Source of the DNA: Burkholderia sp. PAMC 26561
GTDB taxonomy: Bacteria > Pseudomonadota > Gammaproteobacteria > Burkholderiales > Burkholderiaceae
Length of the DNA: 64,000 nt
Assembly (NCBI RefSeq): GCF_001557535.2
Contig: NZ_CP014307.1
Location: 868,001 to 932,000, forward strand
Direction of reading: 5' to 3'
In this document: positions 1 to 7,527 of the stretch, piece by piece
Layout of the letters: every line of letters begins with the position of its first letter
Numbering within the stretch: position 1 is the first letter of the stretch
Notes under the pieces: generated by a model
What the model was told of the DNA's origin: nothing
Databases searched by the model: none
The model's input: only the letters and a program-made list of their open reading frames with translations
Translations under genes and position numbers: made by a program

Positions 1-624
1 AGTTGGTTTGCGCGGTCGCCGGCACATGGAGTGTGACGACGTCGGCTTGCGATACGGCGTCGGCCAACGATTGCGATGCACGCGCCGAGCCCAGCGACAA
101 ACGCGCCTGCACATCGTAATAAACCACGCGCATTCCCATGGCTTCGGCAAGCACGCCAACCTGCGAGCCGATGTTGCCGTAACCCACGATCGCGATCGTC
201 TTGCCGCGCGTTTCGAACGACCCGCTTGCGCCCTTCGCCCACTTGCCCGCATGCGCCTGTACGCTTTTTCCGGCACGCGGCGCAATAGCAGAATGGCTTC
301 TGCAATAACCAGTTCCGCCACCGAACGCGTGTTCGAAAACGGCGCGTTGAACACCGGAATGCCTGCTTGTGCAGCGGCGTTCAGATCGACTTGCGACGTA
401 CCGATGCAAAAGCAGCCAATCGCAAGCAGATGACGCGCGGCATCGATTTCATCGCGCCGGAGATGCGTCGCCGATCGAATCCCGACAAGGTTGTGCGCCT
501 GGAGCGCGCTCAGCAGCTCTGCGCCAGCAAGCGCGCCTGCGCGCCGCTCGACCTCGAGCTTTGACTCGCTGAAACGGGCAACCGCGGTGTCGTGGATATT
601 TTCGAGTAGAAGTACAGAGGTCAT
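1..624 (-). pseudogene. serA: SerA-like D-3-phosphoglycerate dehydrogenase, 3' part outside window, frameshifted
   Basis: Read from the ATG at 624, the minus strand encodes a D-isomer 2-hydroxyacid dehydrogenase of the SerA type, which oxidises 3-phosphoglycerate in the first step of serine synthesis. Diagnostic stretches are LLAIGCFCIGTSQVDL and FNAPFSNTRSVAELVI. After the stretch RRVPEK the frame breaks. Continuing one base out of register gives AHAGKWAKGASGSFETRGK and then the Rossmann motif IVGYGNIGSQ, exactly what the family requires. The break sits at a run of five T on the plus strand (265-269) where six would restore the frame. The C-terminal part, including any ACT domain, lies beyond position 1. 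It is either a genuine pseudogene or a homopolymer sequencing error. The family call is firm; the disruption is seen directly but its reality is uncertain. Confidence 0.85.
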
Positions 625-1091
625 GGAACGCTTTTGAGTCGGTGACCTGGGCGTTGTGGGCCCAGCAAGTGGCAAGAGTAGGCAAGGGCGCGCAAGTGGT
701 GTCCCCGAACAAGTCGACGCCAAGCAATCGACGTCGTGTTCGATGTTACCGCTTGCAGCGCCCTAGCATTCGCCACCCTACTCGTGATATGGCCTTTATT
801 TCAAGGCTTCCGGAATACTTTGTTTGGCGATTCCTTGACTGATTGTTTTCTTGGGAAAACAATCAGTTCGTTTGAAACGTCCCAATACTGTCGGGTATCG
901 CACTAAACTGGGTTCTCACGCCACCAGAGGGAACCGTCAAAGCCATTACTCAGATTCGACCTTGTTGAAGGTCGCAGCAAGCAGGAAATCACGACCTTGC
1001 TCGATGCTGCGCTTCGTACGTCACCGGCGAGTTTTGAAGCCACACGGTATGCTAATAACGTAGGTTTTCTTACGTAACCGCCCCAGGATCC
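625..1091. other. Divergent intergenic region between serA-like gene and araC-family gene
   Basis: This 467-base non-coding stretch must hold both divergent promoters. The only clear structure is the perfect dyad at 839-866, listed separately. I saw no convincing gene in it. Confidence 0.6.
839..866. promoter_or_regulatory. Perfect 12-bp inverted repeat, candidate operator
   Basis: The left arm CTGATTGTTTTC (839-850) and right arm GAAAACAATCAG (855-866) are exact reverse complements around TTGG. The stem is AT-rich, is not followed by a T-run and lies in a divergent promoter region. That fits a dimeric regulator site better than a terminator. The cognate regulator is unknown; the AraC-family protein at 1092 is only a positional candidate. 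Confidence 0.5.
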
Positions 1092-2024
1092 ATGTCGATG
1101 AATTCCATTGCCAGACGTGCATCGCGGACTTACGCCATGCCTGAGCGCAGCGACCGGCTCGACTTCTATATCCGCGACCAGACCCTGCGCTCCGCCATCA
1201 CGGAACGGCACAAGCACGACTACTTCCAGATCCAGATCAATCTGGGGGGCGACACGCAGCAGCATATCGGCGATGTAACCCGTGCGTTTCCAACCGGAGC
1301 CGTCGCGTTTATCGCGCCGCATCTGGCGCATATGATCCCGCATCCGGCGCAATCGCGGTTTATCGTGATCAACTTCGCGCTGGATTTCCTCGGGCTCGAT
1401 ATCGATGCCTACGATGGCCGTATCGACCTGAACAACGTTCCTGTCGTCCGCTTTCCGGAGCTGGCGCCCTTCCGCTTTCAGAGCGAGCTGGATTTCCAGC
1501 TCGTGCCGGCCGATCTCGCCGAGGTGGAACGCATCGTTCGGGTCATGATGGACATCGATGGCACGCGGGGATTTGGCGCCGTCGGCCGCTTGCGCGGATA
1601 CCTGCTGCAGTTGATCGGACTGGTTTGCGCACGATACGCGGACTCGTTGCTGCAACTCGCGGCGCTCAGCGAGCGGGCCGTCAGCCGCCGCGGCTCAGTC
1701 AGCAAGGTGATGCGCCATGTACTCAAGCACCTGAACGACGACGCGCTGTCCCTGCGATCCACCGCGGACGCCGCCGGTTTGACGACGGGGTATGTCGCGC
1801 GTTTGATGAAGAAGGAAACCGGACGCACTTTCGTGCAATGGGTCACGGACCAGCGAATCAGCCGCGCAAAAGCGCTGCTCGCCGACGATACACGCCGCGT
1901 GAAGGACATCGCTTTCCTGGTCGGCTTTCGCGATGAAGCCTATTTCACGCGGCGCTTTCGTCAGGCTGAGGGTTCATCGCCGACGCAATTCCGTGCAGCG
2001 CAATTTGCGGGCCGGTTAGTTTAG
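1092..2024 (+). CDS. AraC-family transcriptional regulator
   Basis: A 310-aa DNA-binding regulator. The N-terminal part (about residues 20-130) looks like a cupin-type sensing domain, with the His-rich entry RHKHDYFQIQINLGG. The C-terminal 100 residues are the double helix-turn-helix AraC domain: helix 1 around LRSTADAAGLTTGYVARLMK, helix 2 around VKDIAFLVGFRDEAYFTRRF, ending in the usual SPTQFR. The ATG is preceded by an AGGA-like ribosome site. It is followed on the same strand by a fumarylacetoacetate-hydrolase-family gene at 2134, which it may control together with the divergent serA-like gene. The effector is unknown. Confidence 0.9.
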   Translation: MSMNSIARRASRTYAMPERSDRLDFYIRDQTLRSAITERHKHDYFQIQINLGGDTQQHIGDVTRAFPTGAVAFIAPHLAHMIPHPAQSRFIVINFALDFLGLDIDAYDGRIDLNNVPVVRFPELAPFRFQSELDFQLVPADLAEVERIVRVMMDIDGTRGFGAVGRLRGYLLQLIGLVCARYADSLLQLAALSERAVSRRGSVSKVMRHVLKHLNDDALSLRSTADAAGLTTGYVARLMKKETGRTFVQWVTDQRISRAKALLADDTRRVKDIAFLVGFRDEAYFTRRFRQAEGSSPTQFRAAQFAGRLV

Positions 2025-2133
2025 TCCAAGGCGCGGGCCGGTTTTGTCCTGCTATCGAAGATGCTCGAAGCATATCGTTCATGGGTGATGCAGCCTTTCT
2101 GCACCGACACCCCCATCTCTTCGAGTACTCGAT

Positions 2134-2829
2134 ATGACCGAATACGTCTTCGCTCCTTCTCCCATCGTTGCGGTTCCCATCGCCGGATCGACGGCGTCGT
2201 TTCCAGTGCGCCGCGTGTTTTGCGTCGGACGCAACTACGCCGATCACGCTCGTGAAATGGGCGCGAACCCGGATCGCGAACCGCCGTTCTTCTTTACCAA
2301 ACCCACCGACGCCGTAGTGCCCGCGGCAGGAACGCTCGCTTATCCGATGCTGACCGAAGACCTGCATCACGAGATCGAAATGGTGATTGCGATCGGCAAG
2401 GCGGGAAGCAGGATCGATCCCAAGGACGCGCTCGATTACGTGCTGGGTTATAGCGTTGGCGTCGATCTGACGCGTCGCGACCTGCAGGCAATCGCCAAGA
2501 AAATGAGCCGGCCCTGGGACTGGGCCAAGGGTTTCGATGAATCCGCACCCGTCACGCCCATTCATCTCGCCGAGAAAATCGGCCATCCGGGAACCGGCAG
2601 GATCTGGTTATCGGTGAATGGCGCAACGCGGCAAACGGGCGATCTCGCCGACATGATCTGGCCGGTCGCGGACATCATCAGCCACGTGTCGCAAGCAGTT
2701 GTCATCAAACCTGGCGACCTGATTTTCAGCGGCACGCCGGCCGGCGTCGGCGCGTTGAAGCGCGGCGACAAGGTTGCGGGCGGGGTCGATGGTGTAGCGG
2801 AGTTTGAGTTCGAGATCGGCAAGGCGTAG
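2134..2829 (+). CDS. Fumarylacetoacetate hydrolase (FAH) family protein
   Basis: A 231-aa enzyme of the FAH superfamily, compact single-domain type (YcgM / fumarylpyruvate hydrolase-like). The family's metal-dependent active site is visible: VFCVGRNYADHA near residue 30, then HHEIEMVIAIG with the acidic ligands, WDWAKGFDESAP, and the terminal block GDLIFSGTPAGVG. Members hydrolyse C-C bonds of 2,4-diketo acids such as fumarylpyruvate, acylpyruvates or oxaloacetate tautomers. The exact substrate cannot be read from sequence. It stands alone between an AraC regulator and a DUF1003 gene. It is distinct from the larger FAH homologue at 33214. Confidence 0.88.
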   Translation: MTEYVFAPSPIVAVPIAGSTASFPVRRVFCVGRNYADHAREMGANPDREPPFFFTKPTDAVVPAAGTLAYPMLTEDLHHEIEMVIAIGKAGSRIDPKDALDYVLGYSVGVDLTRRDLQAIAKKMSRPWDWAKGFDESAPVTPIHLAEKIGHPGTGRIWLSVNGATRQTGDLADMIWPVADIISHVSQAVVIKPGDLIFSGTPAGVGALKRGDKVAGGVDGVAEFEFEIGKA

Positions 2830-2912
2830 GCGCTTTCCACGCTTTTCGTTCATGCGGTCGCTTGCCTGGATGTGTATAACGTCAACACGTATTCCATTCA
2901 TCGCGAGCGACC

Positions 2913-3452
2913 ATGAGCAAACCTTTTCCGCCCGACGAACACGGTGGAGACAAGCGCCACCATCTGCGTTTTCATCTGCCGCACATGCATCTTTCATCGG
3001 TATTCGGCGATGACTGGTTCGCGCTCAAAGCCGAACGCTTCGCACGGTTCTTCGGCACGCCCACTTTTCTGATCGGACAGACAGTTATTGTCGCGTGCTG
3101 GATCGGGGTGAACGTCGCGGGCCTGACGAAGTTCGACATCTATCCGTTTATCTTGCTCAACCTCGCCTTTAGTCTTCAGGCTGCTTATGCTGCGCCGCTG
3201 ATCCTGCTCGCGCAAACACGGCAGGCTGATCGCGACAAGGTGAATTCGGACGCCGATGCCCGACATCGGGAAGATATCGCCGCAGCGAACGAGGAACGCC
3301 AGAAGCAGGCGGCGAAGCAGGCGGATCAACTCGTCGCGCTGCTCGAGCAGAATACGCAACTCACCGAGATCACGCGGCAAATGAGCGAACGCATCGAAGC
3401 GCTGACGCTTGAGGTCCACGGCCGATTGGCGCAGGTGAATTTTAAAAGTTGA
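2913..3452 (+). CDS. DUF1003-family inner-membrane protein
   Basis: A 179-aa protein with the DUF1003 layout. A charged, His-rich N-terminus is followed by two closely spaced membrane helices (about residues 50-70, TFLIGQTVIVACWIGVNVAG, and 78-100 with the family signature FDIYPFILLNLAFSLQAAYAAP). A long charged C-terminal helix, probably coiled coil, follows (QTRQADRDKVN to the end). The family has no established biochemical role. The stop codon is followed 12 bases later by an iteron-like 18-mer (3465-3482). Confidence 0.85.
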   Translation: MSKPFPPDEHGGDKRHHLRFHLPHMHLSSVFGDDWFALKAERFARFFGTPTFLIGQTVIVACWIGVNVAGLTKFDIYPFILLNLAFSLQAAYAAPLILLAQTRQADRDKVNSDADARHREDIAAANEERQKQAAKQADQLVALLEQNTQLTEITRQMSERIEALTLEVHGRLAQVNFKS

Positions 3453-3464
3453 GAGGTGTTCGGT

Positions 3465-3482
3465 CTCCCGTAAAGGCTCACC
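3465..3482 (-). repeat. Dispersed iteron copy (exact 18-mer)
   Basis: On the minus strand this reads GGTGAGCCTTTACGGGAG, an exact match to the origin iteron GGTGAG-N6-CGGGAG, preceded by the same AA seen in most array copies. It lies between the ends of the DUF1003 gene and the convergent gene at 3542, about 4.4 kb from the array. Confidence 0.8.
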
Positions 3483-3541
3483 TTGGAAGATTCGGCTTTT
3501 ACCGGTGCGGGAAACACTGGATTCAGGTGATGACGATCCGC

Positions 3542-4063
3542 TTACCAAAAACGAACGCGAATCTGGAAACCCAGCGTAAAAGGCAAGTCGCTTGATGGTA
3601 TCGGCGGAATCAAGATGATATTCGCGCCGATACGACCGTATTCGGCCATGATCAAAGGCGCAGCCACGGGCCCGACCTTATGATCGTGGCCAAATCCCCA
3701 CTTGCCGTAATCGTAGCCCGAGATAACGCCGCCCATGACGGCGAGGCGGACGTAACCCCAATGCGTCAACTCCGGCGCCCACACGCCGCCGCCATAAAAT
3801 GAAGGCGCTGAAAGCGAATTTCGAAAATATCCGCCAGTCACGGCCCACTGGGGCGAAACCCAACATTCCAAACCAACGCCCGGATTGAATTGATCAAAGT
3901 GTTTTTTAGGATGTACGTGGTAGGAGCCGATCATGGCGTCGGCCCACAGGCCATCGCCACATATTTCGGCTGCGGTGCCGTAAGCAGGTACGACAAACGC
4001 TGCCAGCGCGAAAAGCGCCGTTGGTAACAGAGACTTCTTGCGAATCACCGCTAACGTTTTCAT
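3542..4063 (-). CDS. Putative secreted/outer-membrane beta-barrel protein, uncharacterised
   Basis: A 173-aa protein with a Sec signal peptide (MKTLAVIRKKSLLPTALFAL, likely cleaved after residues 29-32). The mature part is rich in aromatic and glycine residues, alternates in polarity and ends in FQIRVRFW, a terminal-aromatic pattern typical of outer-membrane barrels. A repeated GGYFRNS / YGGGVW / GGVISGYDYGKWG texture is visible. I do not recognise a named family; some resemblance to small lipid-A-modifying or porin-like barrels is only an impression. It is convergent with the DUF1003 gene. Confidence 0.65.
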   Translation of the reverse strand: MKTLAVIRKKSLLPTALFALAAFVVPAYGTAAEICGDGLWADAMIGSYHVHPKKHFDQFNPGVGLECWVSPQWAVTGGYFRNSLSAPSFYGGGVWAPELTHWGYVRLAVMGGVISGYDYGKWGFGHDHKVGPVAAPLIMAEYGRIGANIILIPPIPSSDLPFTLGFQIRVRFW

Positions 4064-4417
4064 TCGGCCCGGGCCTGTACGTTTACCTTCGCTCGGCAGC
4101 AGTCACCGAACGGGCGAGTTTTTTGGTATTAAATCCGAGCGAACTGTACATGAACGTTATGTTTATTTGTGTGAAGCTGCGAGGGTTTCAGAGCCCTTGA
4201 GTCGCGATTCGTCGCAACTCAGATATCAGTGAGTGCTGCCAGCTATTGATATGCGCGTCTGACCAAGAAACTTGATGCGCATAAAGTTTCCGCTTGGCGT
4301 GGGGCGACATAACAGGAAGGCCGTGCCGACTTGCGTCTGACACGGCCCTCGCTTGCTGATCTACTTCGAATGAAACAACCGCCACTTAATCAAATAGTGA
4401 CGGCGCGGTCGAACCCC
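4064..4417. other. Intergenic region with a parS-like site
   Basis: 354 bases with no credible gene; a 65-codon minus-strand frame at 4188-4385 lacks a ribosome site. The only recognisable element is the near-palindrome at 4271-4286. Confidence 0.5.
4271..4286. promoter_or_regulatory. parS: parS-like centromere site, one mismatch
   Basis: CTTGATGCGCATAAAG differs at one position from the palindrome CTTTATGCGCATAAAG found between parA and parB and upstream of parA. It lies 7.5 kb from the par operon. ParB systems commonly use several scattered sites around the origin. Confidence 0.55.
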
Positions 4418-4603
4418 TTAGTGCTTCTTCAACGCGTCCTTCATGTCTTCGCGGGCATCGCCTGCACCTTTCTGCACCTTCCCGGCGGCCTGCTGCACGT
4501 CGCCCTTGGCTTCTTGGGCGCGGTCACCCGTCACCTTGCCGACGACTTCGTTGACCTTGCCCTTGGCTTGCTTTACTACGCCGTCTTTCTGATCCTTGTT
4601 CAT
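4418..4603 (-). CDS. CsbD-family stress-response protein
   Basis: A 61-aa small, highly charged, hydrophilic protein of the CsbD family (general-stress, presumably intrinsically flexible). Family hallmarks are MNKDQKDGVVKQAKGKVNE and the repeated A-K-G-x-V-Q-x-A-A-G-K-V-Q units. The AAGGAG ribosome site abuts an ATG at 4609, but the next in-frame ATG at 4603 has a normal six-base spacer and is chosen. The family is often induced by stationary phase, osmotic or oxidative stress; no promoter was identified here. Confidence 0.88.
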   Translation of the reverse strand: MNKDQKDGVVKQAKGKVNEVVGKVTGDRAQEAKGDVQQAAGKVQKGAGDAREDMKDALKKH

Positions 4604-4815
4604 CTTCATCTCCTTTCGTATCAAAAGCGCGAATCCGATGTAATGAAGTTCGCGGCGCCATGTCAGGAAATGTCCTGACCGTGTAGACAGCATCGCAAAT
4701 CCATAGTGGGTCCGACAGCCGATGGCGTCTGATTAGCGCGTAGGCGGAATCGCACATTGCAAGCTTGCATCAGCGCAAATTGGAGCGCCGCGATAAAGGG
4801 AGATTGCGATAACCA

Positions 4816-4831
4816 CTGTATATTTGTACAG
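4816..4831. promoter_or_regulatory. LexA (SOS) box
   Basis: CTGTATATTTGTACAG is an exact fit to the proteobacterial LexA consensus CTGT-N8-ACAG with an AT-rich centre. It ends 39 bases before the ATG at 4871. This predicts that the gene pair 4871-6310 is repressed by LexA and induced by DNA damage. Confidence 0.75.
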
Positions 4832-4870
4832 TATCGTACCTTGCCGTTATCGCCGAAAGAGGGAGACAAA

Positions 4871-5230
4871 ATGGACATCGAAGAAGATCGTATCGACACC
4901 CCCGAATTCGCCCGCGTGGTGAGAGACCTTAAGCGAATCACACGCGAGGTTGCGCATCGCTATATCGTGCAAGGAGTCCCACTGTCGTGGCGGCTCCTGC
5001 TCGCAATCGAAGCAGAGGCTCTCGCGGATCTTGGTTTTGCCGGCCGGCACGAGTCAGCGCTCAGAGCTCTGTTTGCACGCCCGGTTGACCTGAGCTTTCC
5101 CGAAACAGACGATCTTGTAGACTTTCGCAGGTCCAATGCGCTGCCGCCCGTGTTTGCATTCGCAGTTGATGCTTACGACCAGGCCGCACGCGCCGGGCAT
5201 CCCGAGTTAGCGGTTGCAGTCACGCTTTAA
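4871..5230 (+). CDS. Uncharacterised 119-aa protein, predicted SOS-regulated
   Basis: An acidic 119-aa protein starting MDIEEDRIDTPEFARVV. The ATG follows a GAGGGAGA ribosome site, and a perfect LexA box lies just upstream. I recognise no domain. The sequence looks mostly helical (RVVRDLKRITREVAHRYIV, then SWRLLLAIEAEALADLGF), with no signal peptide or membrane segment. It sits 42 bases ahead of the recombinase-like gene and probably forms an operon with it. Position next to kfrA, the iterons and repB suggests a role in replicon maintenance or its response to damage, but this is inference from context only. Confidence 0.75.
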   Translation: MDIEEDRIDTPEFARVVRDLKRITREVAHRYIVQGVPLSWRLLLAIEAEALADLGFAGRHESALRALFARPVDLSFPETDDLVDFRRSNALPPVFAFAVDAYDQAARAGHPELAVAVTL

Positions 5231-5272
5231 AAGCGGCTTCGCCCGCAGGTTCACCTCTAAGGATCATTCCTG

Positions 5273-6310
5273 ATGCCCCTGACCGCCAGGACCGACGACA
5301 TTTTCGAGCGAGAGCGCGCGAGTTGGTACGCCGATCCGGTAAGTGCGTTCGATGCGTGGATGGCCGGTCAGGCATTCAAGGCATCGTCAGCGAACGTCTA
5401 CCGCGCGCAATGGGGCCTGTTTCTTGAATGGCTGGACGTCAAACGCGTCAATCTCAAGACCGTGGACCGGCTCGCCATCGAACAGTTTGTAACCCAACTG
5501 GATATCCGGAAACCACAGCGCGTACGCTATCTACGGCTCATCGAGCGCGTGCTGGACCATGTTCGTCAGATAGAACTCGCGTCCACGAATCCTGCTCGGT
5601 TTATTGCACAAGATGGCGAAGCACCCTGGCGGGATGCACGGGAGAACGAGCCAACCGGTTTTCTATCGCACAACGAGCGCGCGGCGCTGGTCGCCTACCT
5701 TTTCTCGCCGATTGTTGATTTATCGGCCGGTCAACGCTGGCGTGAAAGCAGGGACCGTGCACTCGTCGGCGTATTTCTTGGCGGGGGAGTGAAAACGGGA
5801 GAGGCGGCCGCGCTGACCGTTAGTAGCTTTGACTGGAATCAGCCATGGCTCACAGTCGAAGCCTCAAATTCCGCGCTCATACGACAAACCCGGCTCGCGC
5901 CTTTCGCCGTCGCGTTGCTTGATCAGTGGATCAGCGAACGAAAAACCGCCGGATTGCCAGGCGACCTGTTATTTCCGTCTACCGCGTCGGGGCGGATCAT
6001 GCACAAGGCCACGATGCTGCGCTCTATCGATGCGGTCACGCTGGCCGCCGGTATTGCAGATTCCCGGGTAGCCCGCGCCAGTCCCCAGACCTTGCGCAAC
6101 ACGTTTGCCGCGGACCGGTTTGAAAGCGGAACGATGCCCGAGCAGGTCGGACAGTGGCTGGGATTTCAGCAAGACATTTCAGCGCACAGGCTGCATCGGG
6201 CGTGGGAACGCTGGAAAGGTGAGGAAATACGGGAGCGTGATTTGGCCCATGCAAAGAATGACGCTTCGGTTGCGGACGAACGATCCGCCGGAAAATCAGG
6301 TCCCGAATAA
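5273..6310 (+). CDS. Tyrosine-recombinase-fold protein lacking catalytic tyrosine
   Basis: A 345-aa protein with the two-domain plan of phage integrase/XerC-D proteins. The N-terminal SAM-like core-binding domain (about 20-110) includes SSANVYRAQWGLFLEWL; the C-terminal catalytic-fold domain is about 130-320. Key positions are changed. The first catalytic Arg of the GLRxxE motif is Lys174 (GGGVKTGEAAALT). The HxLRH block reads QTLRN (Arg275 kept, His replaced). The third His/Trp is Phe298 (WLGFQQD). The nucleophile position falls at Leu307/His308. No tyrosine occurs anywhere after residue 142, so strand cleavage by the normal mechanism is impossible. It probably acts as a DNA-binding or architectural protein. 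It follows the LexA-controlled gene at 4871 and converges with kfrA, two bases away. Confidence 0.8.
   Translation: MPLTARTDDIFERERASWYADPVSAFDAWMAGQAFKASSANVYRAQWGLFLEWLDVKRVNLKTVDRLAIEQFVTQLDIRKPQRVRYLRLIERVLDHVRQIELASTNPARFIAQDGEAPWRDARENEPTGFLSHNERAALVAYLFSPIVDLSAGQRWRESRDRALVGVFLGGGVKTGEAAALTVSSFDWNQPWLTVEASNSALIRQTRLAPFAVALLDQWISERKTAGLPGDLLFPSTASGRIMHKATMLRSIDAVTLAAGIADSRVARASPQTLRNTFAADRFESGTMPEQVGQWLGFQQDISAHRLHRAWERWKGEEIRERDLAHAKNDASVADERSAGKSGPE
6218..6235 (+). repeat. Dispersed iteron copy (exact 18-mer) inside recombinase-like gene
   Basis: GGTGAGGAAATACGGGAG, with the common AAA lead-in, matches the iteron core exactly. It lies in the 3' coding end of the recombinase-like gene, 1.7 kb before the main array, in the same orientation as the array. 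Confidence 0.8.
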
Positions 6311-6317
6311 CCTCACC
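6300..6317 (-). repeat. Dispersed iteron copy, inverted, at convergent gene ends
   Basis: On the minus strand this reads GGTGAGGTTATTCGGGAC, with only the last base off consensus. It spans the two-base gap between the stop codons of the recombinase-like gene (6310) and kfrA-like gene (6313). With the copy at 6218 it forms an inverted pair. Confidence 0.7.
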
Positions 6318-7527
6318 TTTCGACTTGCTGGCTCGCATCGAGCATTTCTGCGGTCTTGAAGCATGCGACAGCCATAATCCGTGACGCCGTGGCACCCGAC
6401 GATCGCTCACAATCAGGGCACGAAAGCTCGAACTCGTTTCCGTGCTGAGCAAGTTCGGGCTCACCAGCCATGCATGTTGGACAACGCGACGGCAGCACGA
6501 TAAACGCGTCGACTTCGGTGCCGAGCGCCAGAATTTCCTTGTTCAATAACCGTCCTTCTTCGACCAACGAGCAAATGAGCCGGGCTGCACTTCTACTGAT
6601 TCCGCTTTGCGCGCGAAGGGTGTCGCGCTCGGAGGAGAGTTCATCGATTTCGTCGGATTTCTCGCGCAGTTGCAGCTCAAGTCGGTCGGCACGCGCTTTC
6701 GCAGTGCTGAGTTGCTGGATGAAATCAAATTCTTTCTGACTGGCCTGGCGCACACTCGTCTGGTACGTCGCGGCCATGCCGCGAAGCGAATCGAGTTCAA
6801 CCAGCATCGGCTTGACGCGCCGCTCAGCCTCACTCACCGCGTCCTTGATCTGCTGCGCATAGTGCTCCGTGTTCTGCCGCAATTCGCAATTCAAGGTATC
6901 CAGTCGATCACGTAACGTGGCGTTTGTCAGTTGTTGGGCATCGAGACGTTTGGTCAGGGCATCGTTTTCACCCTCCAGACGCTGGATTAACGCGTGGAGA
7001 CCGCCCTGAGCGCTTGAATCCCGGTCACGGAGCGCATGCATTTCTGCTTCCAATGCAGAATTGTGTGCCAACGCCGCGTCCGCCCGCGCTTCGCTTCGTA
7101 GGAGCGCTTCATTGACGGTAGCGAACCGTACTTCGAAATCGTGAAGACGACTCAATGCGGTGTCCGCGTCGCTCTTTGCTGCGTTACGTTCTATCTCGAG
7201 CGATTGACTGGCTAAATGCCTTGCTTCCTGAAACAGTTGCCCAAGGAGTTCGCCTGCGCGCTCCTGCAAAGCATCGGGAATCGCGCCACCATCGATGCGA
7301 ATTCGGGACGCCGACCTAATTCGGGTCCAGAACGCATCGATATCCTTCGGAATGTCGCTTGCGCTTCCGGTCTGAGTTAGGTCCCTTACGGTAGCCATGG
7401 ATGGCCGGATGCCGAAATCGAAGAAGAGCCGCTTGCATGCATGTTGCGAGAGGTCTTGCCTTCGTGCGCCATTGGCTCTTAATTCAGCAAGCTCAGTACG
7501 CAGATCGAGGCGCTCTCTATCATTCAT
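6313..7527 (-). CDS. KfrA-like plasmid coiled-coil DNA-binding protein with C-terminal zinc-ribbon-like motif
   Basis: A 404-aa protein whose N-terminus (about 10-75) matches the KfrA N-terminal DNA-binding domain, including GIRPSMATVRDLTQTGSASDIPKDIDAFW split over several helices. A long coiled coil follows (about 90-320, many LxxxLxxRL/E heptads). KfrA proteins on plasmids such as RK2 autoregulate and aid stable inheritance. Unusually, the C-terminus adds CPTC and CPDC pairs about 20 residues apart, a zinc-ribbon-like arrangement. The start is the second ATG (7527), placed by a GGGAGG ribosome site; a site upstream of it would fit autorepression. It faces away from the iteron array and converges with the recombinase-like gene. 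Confidence 0.82.
   Translation of the reverse strand: MNDRERLDLRTELAELRANGARRQDLSQHACKRLFFDFGIRPSMATVRDLTQTGSASDIPKDIDAFWTRIRSASRIRIDGGAIPDALQERAGELLGQLFQEARHLASQSLEIERNAAKSDADTALSRLHDFEVRFATVNEALLRSEARADAALAHNSALEAEMHALRDRDSSAQGGLHALIQRLEGENDALTKRLDAQQLTNATLRDRLDTLNCELRQNTEHYAQQIKDAVSEAERRVKPMLVELDSLRGMAATYQTSVRQASQKEFDFIQQLSTAKARADRLELQLREKSDEIDELSSERDTLRAQSGISRSAARLICSLVEEGRLLNKEILALGTEVDAFIVLPSRCPTCMAGEPELAQHGNEFELSCPDCERSSGATASRIMAVACFKTAEMLDASQQVER

Noticed and set aside
903..1655. 250-codon minus-strand frame overlapping the AraC-family gene
   Set aside because: Runs antisense through the conserved regulator and has no family features.
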